Source: Zopfochytrium polystomum
Lineage: Eukaryota; Chytridiomycota; Chytridiomycetes; Chytridiales; Chytridiaceae
Reading direction: 5' to 3'
DNA length: 64,000 nucleotides
NCBI GenBank assembly: GCA_025765615.1
Contig: JAIVFJ010000001.1
Location: forward strand, 620,001-684,000
In this document: in pieces, positions 11,814 to 23,040 of the stretch
Layout: every line of letters starts with the position of its first letter
How positions within the stretch are numbered: position 1 is the stretch's first letter
The notes under the pieces: generated by a model
What the model saw: the letters and a program-made list of their open reading frames with translations, nothing else
Told to the model about the DNA's origin: nothing
Databases searched by the model: none
Program-made: the position numbers and the translations under genes

Positions 11814-14297
11814 TTAATCTTTCGCTTTTTTTGATTCCGAGCCTGGCTCTACGTCTTCTCGATTCCGCTTGGGTCGTGCTTTGGCCTTATTGGAACAGTC
11901 AGACGCAAACCACAAAGAATATGCTTAACGTATTACCTTTGGCCCCCAGTTCTTTTCAGGATTCGCCTGATATCTCACCAACCCCGTCTTCTTTGATGGC
12001 GCGTCAGCGTCAGGATGCTTCTCAAAGTTCGCCACAATACTTTGTAAAGGGATGTTAGTCATTATATAACCACCGCTGAAAGCTTTTCCTCACCTCGGCG
12101 TAATTTGCAGCAGCCGTTGAGCGATTGGGTCCTTGGCGAATTTTGCCGACACGGGATTCTTTGCGACCCAGCCGAGGATGATGTCCCAAAGGACACGCGG
12201 TGGTGCGTCGGTCTTGAATGTTGCGGGCTTGCAGTGCGTCACGGAAACCTTGTATCCTGCATGCAAAATTGCCGACCTTATTGTTGACGTCAGATTTGTT
12301 GACGGCACAATCATTATCCTTACTTGAATAGGGACAAAGGCGGTGTGCTACAGTGAACAATTCCACAAAGACCGGCGAGGGAGTAGTAGAATGGCTGGTC
12401 GTGCAATTCCTGGGGAAGATCACCGTCAAATTCGAGCTGCCAGAAGCAGGAAGGTATTGGACCGCTCACCTCTGACATAACCGTTATCATTCCCAGCATT
12501 CTCACGTTTGTTTTATACTTCTCTTTGTTTGCATTAACGTGCGCAATCATTCGATCTAAAAACGCGGGATCATGCAAGTAGCCAGAGTAGAACGGCCCTC
12601 CAACCTGATTTACAACAAAGTTAATATCTAAAATGTGTCCAAGATGGTAGACCAAACGTACATGATACTTGCTCCCGCACAATTCGCAGGTTGGGGACAC
12701 TGGTGGGCCAGACCCAACGCGGAACTTGTTTTTGGAGTTCTCCAGAACGTAGTGGCCAAAGGTGGAAGTCACGAAAGACCTGCATCCTGAGCAGGCATAC
12801 ACAGAAGAGGTGCGTCTGTTTATACCCAACTCATCAGCACACGTGTAGAGTCACCAAATGAAACACGAACACCTACGAAGCAGCTTGCAGAGCATCGGAT
12901 GGCGACGATACGACCCTGACAAAGACTCGAATATAAAAGTCTATACTACACGACATCAACGGCACAATGTGTCGCCGATATCGGATGGCAGACGTTTGAA
13001 TCGTGTGAAGAAGAATTCGTAGGGCCTATTTCGACTTTTCAGGTTTGACTGTAAGAAGGGAATACTTCTGTACCATTTCATGGGAAAACGGATTGTTCGG
13101 CAGAGGCACAGATCCGTATTTCATGAAGCAAGCCTCGTATTGTCCTCCCGCAAGAGTCAGCATATCGGTGCAGGTGATGCAAAGTAGACCTATCATTCCG
13201 CCGCTTTCGCTTAATGCACTCATGCTCATGTAAGGCAATTGACTTACCCCCATCATCCACACTGCGCACGGCAGCATCAATGAACGGAGCTGCTGTGCCG
13301 TAAGGGTCCTTCATCTTCATTAGCAAATGGACATGATTCACGCATGCAGCGCAACCTCACCAAGTCCACCACTTGAAATCGTTTCCCCTGTTGCAGTGTC
13401 TGGTACATTACCAGGCTGTCGAAATTAGTCTTGATTCTCCGCTAAAACCAATCCCTTACTTGGCGTCGCCCTGGTTAGGGGTGACTTTGTCTTCCACCTT
13501 GTTGTGAGCAACATTTCGCCGGATTGCCTCAACAGCGACTGCGTCCATGTCGTTTGCAACAATGTTCGACACTTTTGGACACTCATTGGCATAACGAATG
13601 GCGCGAAGTCCGGTCGCGGATAGGGCTTCAAGTATTGAAATGGGATGGCCGGCAAGAGCGGGTCCGGGTGCGCCCGGAATCTTGGACGCAGCCGAGGTCA
13701 CCTCTTTCATTACCATGACATCGTGTTACGGAGTGTATGAATTGCGAAAAGCGCTTGACTTACCGTCAGCCTCAGCCTCGTTCGACTCGCCAGTCTGGCC
13801 TTGTCGCTTTTCCAACTTCTTCGCCCTCTTGGCAGCAATTTCCTCTTCTAGGAGCTCGCTCCAACAGTTTATACTTGCAACCGACTGCAGGTCTCTTTAG
13901 ATTCCGTGATGCGTTTGCAAAGATCGTCAATTTGGTTTTGCTCACCATATCTCTGTTGAACTCCTGCGGTTTATCGGTCAAGAACGTCAGAGCCGTTTTG
14001 TTCGAATTCTCAAAAGCTTGCCTGGACAGGGTTGTAAAAGACGTCGGTGTTTGCGTTTTCGGGAGTCAAAATCTCAGCGGTGCCTTGAGTGATGATCGAA
14101 TACTTAGTACTGGGCGTAAGAAGTCGAAATTCTGCATCCAGACGCCAACTCACCTTCGCGAATGGACGTCGGAGCATCTGCTGATGCACTTTCCGCCGCT
14201 TGCTTCGATGGCTGCTGCTGCCGCTGCTGCTTCTGCTTTTTCTGCCGAGGGGGTTTGTCGGCGCTGTCAGATCTGCCTGCCTTGGCCGGATCATCAT
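11814..14297 (-). CDS. TRM1: tRNA (guanine26-N2)-dimethyltransferase
   Basis: Fourteen exons, in gene order: 14297-14022, 13963-13946, 13884-13764, 13703-13460, 13436-13361, 13308-13248, 13189-13074, 13025-12877, 12815-12662, 12604-12470, 12436-12324, 12276-12094, 12039-11937 and 11885-11814, giving 606 residues. It methylates G26 of tRNAs to m2,2G using S-adenosylmethionine. Trm1 hallmarks in order are [23 protein letters not shown], the SAM-binding [66 protein letters not shown], a CxxC...CxxC zinc-type motif ([17 protein letters not shown]), and the C-terminal [16 protein letters not shown]. Yeast Trm1 has 570 residues. Exon 2 is only 18 nt and follows a GC-AG intron. The N-terminus is Arg/Ser-rich and uncertain: the alternative Met at 14352 would need an extra intron that I could not place in frame. 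Confidence 0.92.
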
Positions 14298-16202
14298 CGC
14301 GAAGCAACCCGCCGTCTAACGGCGCGTTCTCGAAAACTCTCTTGGCGTCCATGAAGTCGCTGAACAACCTTGTCACCAACAAGGGCAAGCAAGAAAAAGT
14401 CGACGACAAGTCCAACCGCGAGATTGCCGAGACTCAGACAAGGTTGTCCGGTGGTGCCACGAGTTGTCGCTCGCAAGCCGCGTTCATTTGACCGTTCGTT
14501 CGTTCGCTTCCGCTGATCTCATCGGATCGACGGGGAGAAGCTGGCGGGATAGGCAAGGAGGGTAATAAGTCAACGCTGTGTGTTGTGGTCTCCGTGGTCG
14601 CCTTCCGACTGGCCCACGCCAACAACGGGAACCACGGAAACTATCACGATCGGCGAACGGCACTCGACGGAAAGTAATGCCAGCGATTCCTCAGCAAAGC
14701 CGGAGTCACCCTGCTCTCCTCTACACAAAACGACAAAAACGGAAAAAACTCAGAAACAGGAGGAGAACAAAGGAACTTTTGAAAACAATTGAGTGCAAAC
14801 AATAATTGAGGGATCAAAGCAGAGAACCGGGAGGGCAGGGTTTTCAAGCAGCAAACAATAAAGTTAAAATAAGCACATGCAGTCGATCCTTCACAAACTA
14901 CCCCGGCCGGCGGCAGCCCCTCGCAACGCGCGCCCCCACCTCCAGCCACCACCTGCGCCCAGCTGCGCGTCGGCGGCGGCGGCAACGGCGGTGGCGGCGG
15001 TGGCGGCGGCGTCATTGCGGTCTTGATATCTGTCGATGGACGGTCGTCATCGAACGAGCCGCCGCCGCCAGTGACCCCCCAGCTACTTCCGCCCACGAAC
15101 GTCACCGCAGAATTGGTGGAGGTGGTGCCTCCACATCCGCAGCCGCCACCTTCCGACACAAGAAGGTTTCGCATGGGCGGCGGCAGCGGGTGCATTGTCG
15201 AAGGCGCGGTGGGGTTAGTGGTGCTGGTGGGGTTGGGGCAGGCGGCGGCAGCTTCCGCGATTTGGGGGCGGTCCCCCGGCGCCAATTCCTACAACCTGGA
15301 TGGCCTCCACAACGAGAGCCAGGCGTCGACATTTGCGTCCGTCCGCCAGAAGGCGAAGTGTGTAGTCCGTTCCCATAGTTGTTCAACTGCAATGGAATGG
15401 TGCAAAAGAATGAAGAAAGGACACAGTCAGCCAGGCAATCAAGCTCCTAAAAAGAAGGTTGAGAAGGTAAAAACCAAACGGACGTCGACGCAACGCTAAA
15501 GGTCGTGGCAGGCCCGTCTGCTGCGGCGTCGTTCTCCCCTCAGGGTCGCAAGCAACGTCCTCCTCTGGAACCTGTTGTGAGTCAAGTAAAGGCTGCTCGT
15601 TTCGTACGCTTCGCAGACCGATCGGCGGACTTCGTTACATAAATACAGTAACAGAGCAAACCCAAAGAAAAGCCTACTGTGCAGATGTTATAGGTGGATG
15701 TGGGCTAAGTTTTTGTGTGTTCGAGTGGCGGGCATTTGGGCGAGCCTGCCTTGTCAAGCAAGTAACAGAAACCTTTTTCCGTCAGACCAGCAGAGTCGGG
15801 CAGTTCGGTGTCGGCGGACCGAAATGACGGCGCCTGACGCAACGCAACGCAAACGCAACGCAACCCACTCGCGCTGCCCCGCCATCTCGCACTCACCCGC
15901 TCTTCACGAGTGACATCAACCGACCCCCGAAGTCGGTGGGACACGTCCCGACTGGCCGGTCGCGATCAGATCGGACGAGCGGGGTTGGTCTGTGGTCGGG
16001 AGACAGAACAGGATGCTGCATTGACGCAATAAGGGCCCCGAACACACTGTTCTCATTCGTACACATTCAGCTCGATCCATGCCACAGAGAAGAACGAAAC
16101 AGACTTTGGTAGGGGGGTGGCTGCTCAGCGCTTGCCACCGGCCTAGTTCGTTAGCTGTCTGTTGCTGCTGCAGCTGCCGCCTCGACTGCCATCGCCTTTA
16201 CC
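14298..16202. other. Intergenic region between divergent RNA-modification genes, with uncertain ORFs
   Basis: The region lies between TRM1 (-) and METTL14 (+). A G/C-rich stretch at 14940-15300 is open on both strands (Pro/Gly runs). A plus-strand frame 15023-15499 ends with balanced-looking sequence (SYNLDGLHNESQASTFASVR) and a Lys-rich tail, but it has no Met until 15173 and no clear intron borders. A minus-strand frame (SWAQVVAGGGG) overlaps it. Either could be an exon of a small gene. Nothing else was recognised at 15500-16200. Confidence 0.3.
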
Positions 16203-17778
16203 ATGGACGCGCAAGAGCGGGATGCGATGGCCTTCCTTGATGCGGCGTCTTCAACATGCCACACCACCAACTTAGCCACCAGTACACGCCTATCCTCGAC
16301 AGAAGCTTCGGATCTGCCCCAGCTTCTTGCGGACATCCCGCCGGATGAAGTCGTCACTGAGCTGCTGAGAGCTCGCAAGATGAAGAGGGATCTGCTCAGG
16401 AACGTTGACGCTACCCGGACGCGGCCAAGCACCTGTCCTCAGTACTCGATATCACGATTCGAAGAGCCGTTTCTTGCACAAAATCTGCGAAAATATCAAT
16501 CGCGTCATGGCGAAGAGCCTCCATCATCGCCTTTACGCACGCTTGCAGCACCCCGCGCCGTCACCCCGAAAGTAAGGAAAGCTGCGCCACCAGCTAGCAA
16601 CACACGCTGACACTTCCACGCAGATTCCAAACGTACTTCGCAACGACTACAGTCAGCACTTCCTCGACACTGGCGAACGCCCGCAAAACACAATTCGTGA
16701 TGCCCCCTTCCCAAACCGCCTTCTTGAGTACCCAAAGCTGCAAGAACTCATGCGACTGAAAGCAGCACACACCGCTGCTCATTCCCTGCACCCGCCGCTG
16801 TTCTTGTCGACCCCAGATCTCGGAGCTTCGACTTATGACCTGGCTCTCCGACTCGGTAGCCGGTGCTTCGACGTCATCCTGATCAATCCTCCCACCGATC
16901 CCATGGATGCACTGATATCCGCAGAAAGAAAGCCTCCTGGATCGCGAGGAAAGCGCCGTGTGTGGACGTGGGATCAGATCGCTAAGCTCAAAATTGAGGA
17001 CGTCGCAGCTGTTCCCAGCTTCGTGTTCTTGTGGACGGTGCGCCGCTTCTTGATTCGTTCCAACAACGTTGTATGTCTAAGCACTGCATTTTTCAACATA
17101 GGGCGACGGAGATGGACTCGAGCGTGGTCGTGACGTTCTCGGAAAGTGGGGCTACCGTCGTGCTGAAGACATAACGTGGGTCAAGACCAACAAGACTTGG
17201 AGAGGATCCGTTCGACTGGGAGACCCACCCGTATTACTTCGGCAAAAGGAGCACTGCCTCGTGGGTATTAAGGGAACGTTACGGCGCTCGATCGATACAC
17301 GTACGCATCCCTCTTGCTATTCCCAAAAGACACTTCCTCATGATCCGTGCTCCAGATTTCATTCATTGCAACGTCGATACGGACGTCATTGTCGCAGAAG
17401 ACGTACCCCACGGGCGGCGCAAACCCACTGAGATATACACCATAATTGAAAACTTTTGCCTTGGTCGACGAAGATTGCAAATATTTGGATCTGTGAGTTA
17501 CAGTTTAAAGGGCCCCCTTGCTAAGATACCTTCTTCATTCAGGATGACACTGGTCGCCCAGGTTGGGTCACTGTCGGACCGGAAGTGACAATTTCTACGT
17601 TTGATCCACAAGCTTACCCCAAATTTTTCGAGAGCGGAGGAGCCGTCATTCCCTTCCATCCAGGTAAGGCGGTTGTTTTTCAAGACTTTGCAGTGCTTTG
17701 AGTAACATGATCTACGCTATGCGTTCAGACATTGAGGCGCTTCGCCCTAAATCGCCGCCTCCCCGGAATAAGCGTTGA
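16203..17778 (+). CDS. METTL14: MT-A70 family protein METTL14 (m6A methyltransferase scaffold subunit)
   Basis: Six exons: 16203-16571, 16624-17037, 17102-17300, 17356-17492, 17543-17663 and 17729-17778; 429 residues, against about 456 in human. METTL14 pairs with METTL3 to place N6-methyladenosine on mRNA. It binds RNA but is catalytically inert itself. Diagnostic stretches are [30 protein letters not shown] at residues 205-214 (where METTL3 has the catalytic DPPW and animal METTL14 has EPPL), [57 protein letters not shown] and [18 protein letters not shown] confirms a non-catalytic site. The C-terminus is short and basic, without the long RGG tail of animals. No METTL3 gene is in the window. 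Confidence 0.92.
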
Positions 17779-18245
17779 AGCCGAGTATTCCATTTCAGAC
17801 GAAGCCAGTTTCCCTGCTTACATTTGTGTTTGCACGAGTCGCTACTGTCTTTGTCAAGATGTTTTGCATGGCCCTATCTTCTATTCGTATTCACAGCTTA
17901 GCTCTGATTCACCCCTGTTTCACGCATATTCTTGTATTGTGGGATCGAGCGCTTCGTGCCGGATATTATTGTTTCGTTCACGCGCGGGACGTTGTTCTCT
18001 TTTGGCGGTGCATAATAAGCATCGAATTCAAGTCTCATTTAAAAATGATCGCAACGAAACTCGACATACTCAATCTCTCTTCGCTGCAGTACCACCAAGC
18101 ACGTTCGACTGTGCAAAATGTTGCAAAGCAAGAAGCTAGGAAATCGCCACGAAATGGTTTGTCGGCCTTCACAGTTACGCGTGGAGAGCGGCTGCGGGGT
18201 GAAAGGTGGGAAGTAGATTGAAAGCGGATCGTGCAGGTACAAGAA
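17779..18245. other. Intergenic, nothing recognised
   Basis: Short overlapping frames only. The left boundary of the transposon-rich block lies at roughly 18240. Confidence 0.4.
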
Positions 18246-18840
18246 CTCGCATGTTTTTCGCTGGTTGGTTCCAAGGTGTCTCATCAGAGGCTTTAATCGA
18301 AAATCGAATGTTGGAGCACTTGCCCACCCAAAAATTTCTGTACCAACAAAACCTCAAGTCTACCCCAACAGCCTCTGTTGTCGATGCCACCATGCTGTGG
18401 AAACCACAGAGCATGTCTGGCAATGCCCTGCAGCTGCTGACACCATTACCTTGATTCGCAACACCTTTGCTGAAACTCTTTCCTGTTCCTCCTGCACCTC
18501 ATGGTTGCTCTCCTCCCCAAGCCCATCCCTTTTACAGGCTCTCCTGCCCTGAATTTCTCTTTGATCATCAATCTTGTATCAATTTTTCCTCCCTCCTTCG
18601 TGGCTTCATCCCTCAATCCTTTTATGACCCCTTATTCTCACATGATAACCCTGCTGCCTCTGTCCTTAAAACCCTTGGTGAAGCCCCTCATGTGGAGAAT
18701 CTGTTAGACCGCTGCACTCACTGGCTTCATTGTTGTTGTGAGACTATCCCCACTCCTTTTTTACCCAGGAATTCAGGTCCTAGAGCGAGGGAAAGGAAAT
18801 AAAAGGGTAAAACCAACTTTATTGGGCTGTTGTCGTGGGA
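18246..18840 (+). mobile_element. Non-LTR retrotransposon (LINE) 3' fragment
   Basis: One frame at 18265-18552 encodes a CCHC-type knuckle, LCCRCHHAVETTEHVWQCPA, of the kind found after the reverse transcriptase/RNase H region of fungal LINEs. Neighbouring frames carry the preceding residues, so the copy is frameshifted. The block 18490-18610 recurs in inverted orientation at 22010-22140 with near identity. The 3' tail (18730-18835, containing GGAAAGGAAATAAAAGGG) recurs at 46600-46705. Confidence 0.65.
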
Positions 18841-19114
18841 GTGTTTTAATTGTAAACAGTCTACTCTGAGTGAGTGGGTGGAAGGAGTGAATGAAGTGGA
18901 GATGTGTGTTTGTGGGTGGTCCTTCTCCCCAACTTGGAGAGAAAAGAGAAAAACTCTGTTATGAATTATTGATACATGATGATGATATACATGCTGTAAT
19001 AGTTGCTAGGCAAGCGTGACTGGCACAGGGTAAAAACCTCTCCTATATTATCTGCTTGAGCAGAGGAGGAGGAAAACTGTTGACACCAGGTTTCCGTTCC
19101 ACTTAATACTCAGA
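18841..19114. other. Transposon-derived or unclassified sequence
   Basis: AT-richer than the flanking genes, without an open frame. It lies between the LINE fragment and the copia-type remnant. Confidence 0.3.
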
Positions 19115-19215
19115 GTATTTGTCATCAGCGCAAGCCAGCGCCCAGGTCTGCATTGGCGGTGGCTCGCTCTCCCATGGGCATTGTGAGAATGATAACTGAC
19201 AGTCACAATAGGTTC
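19115..19215 (+). repeat. 101-bp direct repeat, copy A (possible copia LTR fragment)
   Basis: About 90% identical to 21501-21601. It shares the core CTCTCCCATGGGCATTGTGA. The two copies flank the copia-type coding remnant at 19.5-20.5 kb in direct orientation, as LTR pieces would. Confidence 0.5.
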
Positions 19216-19499
19216 GGGTCTGTCTTGTGCCTCTTGCTGCTAACCATTCAGTTCCGCCTAACAACATTCAAATGGAATTCGACCAGTGCAAGTGTGTTGC
19301 ACACGATTGCACAGGAATGAAGCATGGCGTACTGCGTAGGACCAGAAGAACCGCGGAAGCTGAGCTTCGATCAGGAGACATGAAGCAATGTGGGTGATGA
19401 CCTTGATGGCATTTTCTGCAACACCGTCACCCTCCTTGACATAAGGGACAGAAGGCTGAAAGACGATGGGAGGTTGGTGGTTGATATAGTAGGCCTCAA

Positions 19500-20520
19500 A
19501 TTGCTAAGTGTTAAGACCAAGGTTGTCTGCCTGTACAAATAGAGTTCGACAAGTGGGGAAGAGTTGCTCTTCAAAATCAATGTGATCAATTATCCTTTGA
19601 GTGACGCCTGCTGTGCAAGCAACAGTGTTGACCCAAGTATAGGCTGTGGCGTAGTCGACAATAACTTCAAAGTAGTTGGAACCGTCGAGAGAACATGTAC
19701 TGATCTTTCCAGTTTGGTCAGTACACAGCATCTGCAGCGGGGCAAAATCAAAACGAGGTTTGGCCATGAGGTGTTGCCGGCGCATCTTTGCCATATCACA
19801 AATGAGGCAAGGCTCGCGTGTTGTTGGTGGTGGAGCAGGAGCACTGTCGACATCACCAGATTTGAGTGTGTCATGTACCTGCTCTCGATGCATGTGGCCA
19901 AAATGTCAGTGCCATAGGTCACGTGCAGTTGCTGGTAATGAGTAGGCAATGGGCTCAACTGAAATTTTCCTCTGCGCAGCTGGGTGCTGGACTGGGATGA
20001 GATAGTAAAGGCTGTCACGTCGTTCGCCAATCTTGATGCTGTGTTGTGATGCGAGTGTGGCAAGATCAAGAAGAAAGACAGAATCTTGAGTGAATAGCAT
20101 CCCAGCAGTTGGGTCTTGGAGGACATGCGACACAGAGAGGAGCGGTTCCTTGAGTGATGGGACATGAAGCACATTGCAGAGCACCACATCAAAACCAGGA
20201 AAAGTGAGAGTGACAGATCCAATTCCTTTGATGTGGTATTCATGGTCATCTGCTAGGCGGGCATGGTGTTCGGTTTCAAATCGTTGGTACTCAGGGAATT
20301 GCTCCTGTTGTGGGATCATTGTGGGTACAGCTCCAGAATCGATCATGTATGGGAGAGAGGCTATGCCTGTGTGTGACGCGCTCACTGTTGCAGTGTTCAC
20401 AAAGAAGTAGAAGCGAGAGGGACTGTTTATTTGAGAAGAAGAAGAAACAGATGGCCCTCCTGTAGCAGGTTGAGGGTGAAATCCAGAGAAAGGAGCAAGA
20501 GTTGCTTGTGGTACAGCCAC
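19500..20520 (-). mobile_element. Decayed Ty1/copia retrotransposon (protease to integrase N-terminus)
   Basis: Two consecutive minus-strand frames carry copia pol pieces. 20520-19906 has the aspartic-protease region (YMIDSGAVPTMIP, with DSG) followed by the LCNVLHVPSLKEPLLSVSHV block typical of copia, ending near the GAG-pre-integrase domain. 19893-19504 has the integrase zinc-domain end (CLICDMAKMRRQ) and the start of the core (CTDQTGKISTCSLDGSNYFE, VIVDYATAYTWV). The frames are separated by a frameshift near 19900, and no reverse transcriptase is left. This family differs from the copia at 43.6-54.9 kb. Confidence 0.75.
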
Positions 20521-20679
20521 AGTTGCTGAGGCTGAAGCATGGTTTGGTTGAGCTGGTGTGAAGTGCTGCGCTTGGAGCCTGTCTGAGATGGCATTGGCTC
20601 AGCGCATGTGCAGGCAGTGCTCATTCAAGATTTGCCTCTCAGAATGTTTGCTTGGCCTGTTATCTTTCACTTTCGGTTC

Positions 20680-21500
20680 CAACCCTACTATCCTCTTTTT
20701 TTCCCCGGCTTTTGCCCCTCTGACTATTAACCTTGATGCTGCCTTCTCCAACCTTCCCTTTTGGGAACTCTGACTCAGGCTTTGCCTACTTTGCCTACTA
20801 TCGCAACGTATATTACTCACTCTTTATCTCTTCAACTATCTCTTCAAGAACATTGCCCCTTCACCTCTCCAGTACAACTACTACTTCTCTTCAACCACTA
20901 AATCTCCCAGTCATCTTCCCAATTCCCTCTTCTTTATCACTATCATTCATGACTTTGCCCCTATGGGGCCACTGCTCTCGTGGCCCTCGACTTGCCACTT
21001 CCTATCCCTTGAAACCTCACTCACTACAACTTATTCATTTACCTGGCTTTTGCCCTTCTGACTATAACCCTTGATGCTCCTCCAACCTTCCCTTTTGGGA
21101 ACTCTGACTGCTATCACGACGCATATTTGTTTACCTTTCCTTTTGAACTTCCATTTGGGCTCTTGCCCTTCTGACCACAACTCTTGTCCTTGATTTCCTC
21201 ACTTACTCTTGCCCTCTGACTGTTACTCTTTCTTGATCTCTTCACCTCTGTCTTTGAGAGCTTTGTCCCTCAACCTTTCCATTTACAACAACAACCTCTC
21301 TTCAACCACCAATCCTTCCCATTCCCTCTTCTTTGTTACTATCTTTGATATGCAGTGGAGATACCTGATGACCCTGCAAGTCCAAAGCGCATGGGGTGGG
21401 TTTGCTGAGGTGATACCTTGACTAAGTCAACGATGGGTCACTGCTGATGGTGCTTTCTCTTCCTGCCTGGTCCTCTGGTGCTGGAACAATTAAAAAAAAA
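20680..21500 (+). mobile_element. CT-rich non-LTR element, copy 1 (5'-truncated)
   Basis: Sequence similarity to 26820-27427 is strong and collinear, for example GATACCTTGACTAAGTCAAC near the 3' end and TTCCTGCCTGGTCCTCTGGTGCTGGAACA right before the A-rich end at 21492-21500. It ends in ATTAAAAAAAAA directly against the 101-bp repeat at 21501. No significant coding capacity is visible. Confidence 0.6.
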
Positions 21501-21601
21501 GTATTTGTCAACAGCAGAAGCCAGCACCCAGGTCTGCATTGGCAGTGGCTCACTCTCCCATGGGCATTGTGAGAATGATAACTGACAGTCACGATAGGTT
21601 C
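21501..21601 (+). repeat. 101-bp direct repeat, copy B
   Basis: Partner of 19115-19215. It lies directly after the A-rich tail of the CT-rich element, so that element appears to have inserted next to it. Confidence 0.5.
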
Positions 21602-22017
21602 AGTTCCGTTGGCATGAGGGAAGTTGTATTGTGTGGTGAAGCCAGTTAATGCCTGCAACAAGTTTTATGCGGCCGAGGTAGTGGTCAATCCATCTGGAAG
21701 AAGCCTTGGTGTGCAAAAGCCAGATGCCTGGGCAAGTGTCAGTGGAGTGCCAGCAACTACACGTGGTGCAGTGAGGTTGAGAGGGTTGTGAAGAGCCGTT
21801 ACGAGTTCTGTGGGATGATGGAGTGGGAGGGAGGGAAGAGTTGATGTTTGGGAAGACAGTGGGTGAGAGGCTGCGGAACGAGGGTGAGAGGCCTGGGAAT
21901 TTGGTGGAGGGGATCTGCGGGGCTTGGAGCGCTTGTCAGAGGGCTTGATGGACTTTGACTTCTCCAAAGAGACAGTGTCGTCGCAACAGGGAATCCAAAT
22001 GAGTCAAGATTGAGGGA

Positions 22018-23040
22018 TGAAGCCACGAAGGAGGGAGGAAAAATTGATACAAGATTGATGATCAAAGAGAAATTCAGGGTGAGAGCCTGTAAAAGGGATG
22101 GACTAGGGGAGGAGAGCAACCATGAGGTGCAGGAGGAACAGCGGAGGAAAGAGTTTCAGCAAAGGTGTTGCGAATCATGGTAATGGCATCAGCAGCTACA
22201 GGTCATTGCCAGACGTGCTCTGTGGTTTCCAAAGCGTGGTAGCATCAACAACTGAGCCCATCAGGGTAGACTTGAGGGTGTCTGTGGTGTAGAACTTTTT
22301 GGGTGGGCAAAGTGCTGCTGAGGATTTGAAGTCGATACTTGTGACCAGCAGAGCCAGGGAGGGTGACAAAGAGGGAAGAGGGATTAATTCCAGAGTGGAG
22401 AACAAGAAATTGTGGCTTCCCAATGAACTAGGTCAGGGTTGTGGGCGATGTGGGCAAATGGTGAGGGTTCAGAAGAGCAAAATGGTGAGAGAAACCTGTG
22501 AGGAGTTGCAGTTGTCAGGCCCAAGACTGGGGTATTTGAGATGAAGGCAGTGGCTGGGAGGATCTGTTGTGAGAAGATTGGTAACGAGGTTGGGTCAGAA
22601 GTCGAGGGTACAGATGATGCCAGCTTGCCTGCTTGTTTGTTGCCAGCGTCGCTGTTGTGTCCACGAACCCAGGAAACTTGTGGAGGGGGCCAATCCAAGA
22701 CTGTAGCGTGGCTGCAACACATGCCCAAAGGGTGGGGTGGGAAGTGGTGTGCAAAAGACGATGGAGGGAATCAGAGAGAGGAGGTGTGTTGAGCTTGCTG
22801 TGCGGATGGGGACTAAAGGAGTTTGAGGGGAAGAGTTTCTCAAAGATGTGAACCACTCCAAAATTGTCAAGTCGAAAAGTGAGGGGCAGGGAAAGCTTTG
22901 CAGTGGTGGTGAGGGCAGCAAGGAGAGCAGCAATTTCAGCAGTTGTGGAAGAGGCAGAGAGTGGAGGGCAAAAGAAAATTCAAAGTTAAGCTCAAGGCAA
23001 CAGAGCCAGCCATGAAGCCCTCCTCGCAACGGGAGCCATT
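22018..23040 (-). mobile_element. Non-LTR retrotransposon remnant with RNase H domain
   Basis: Reading right to left, one frame begins TFDTNGSRCEEGFMAGSVA, resembling the first RNase H motif. A frameshifted continuation has VSWVRGHNSDAGNKQAGKLA, the C-terminal RNase H signature (W-x-GH...N-x-x-A-x-x-LA). It ends with sequence collinear with the LINE fragment at 18.3-18.6 kb. Several frameshifts show it is dead. RNase H places it among RNase-H-bearing LINEs (I/Tad-like), which is an inference. Confidence 0.65.

Noticed and set aside
14154..14352. Alternative TRM1 first exon starting at 14352 with a GTGAGT donor
   Set aside because: No acceptor restores the frame into [13 protein letters not shown] except across an implausibly short 23-nt intron; the uninterrupted frame from 14297 is simpler, though the start remains uncertain.
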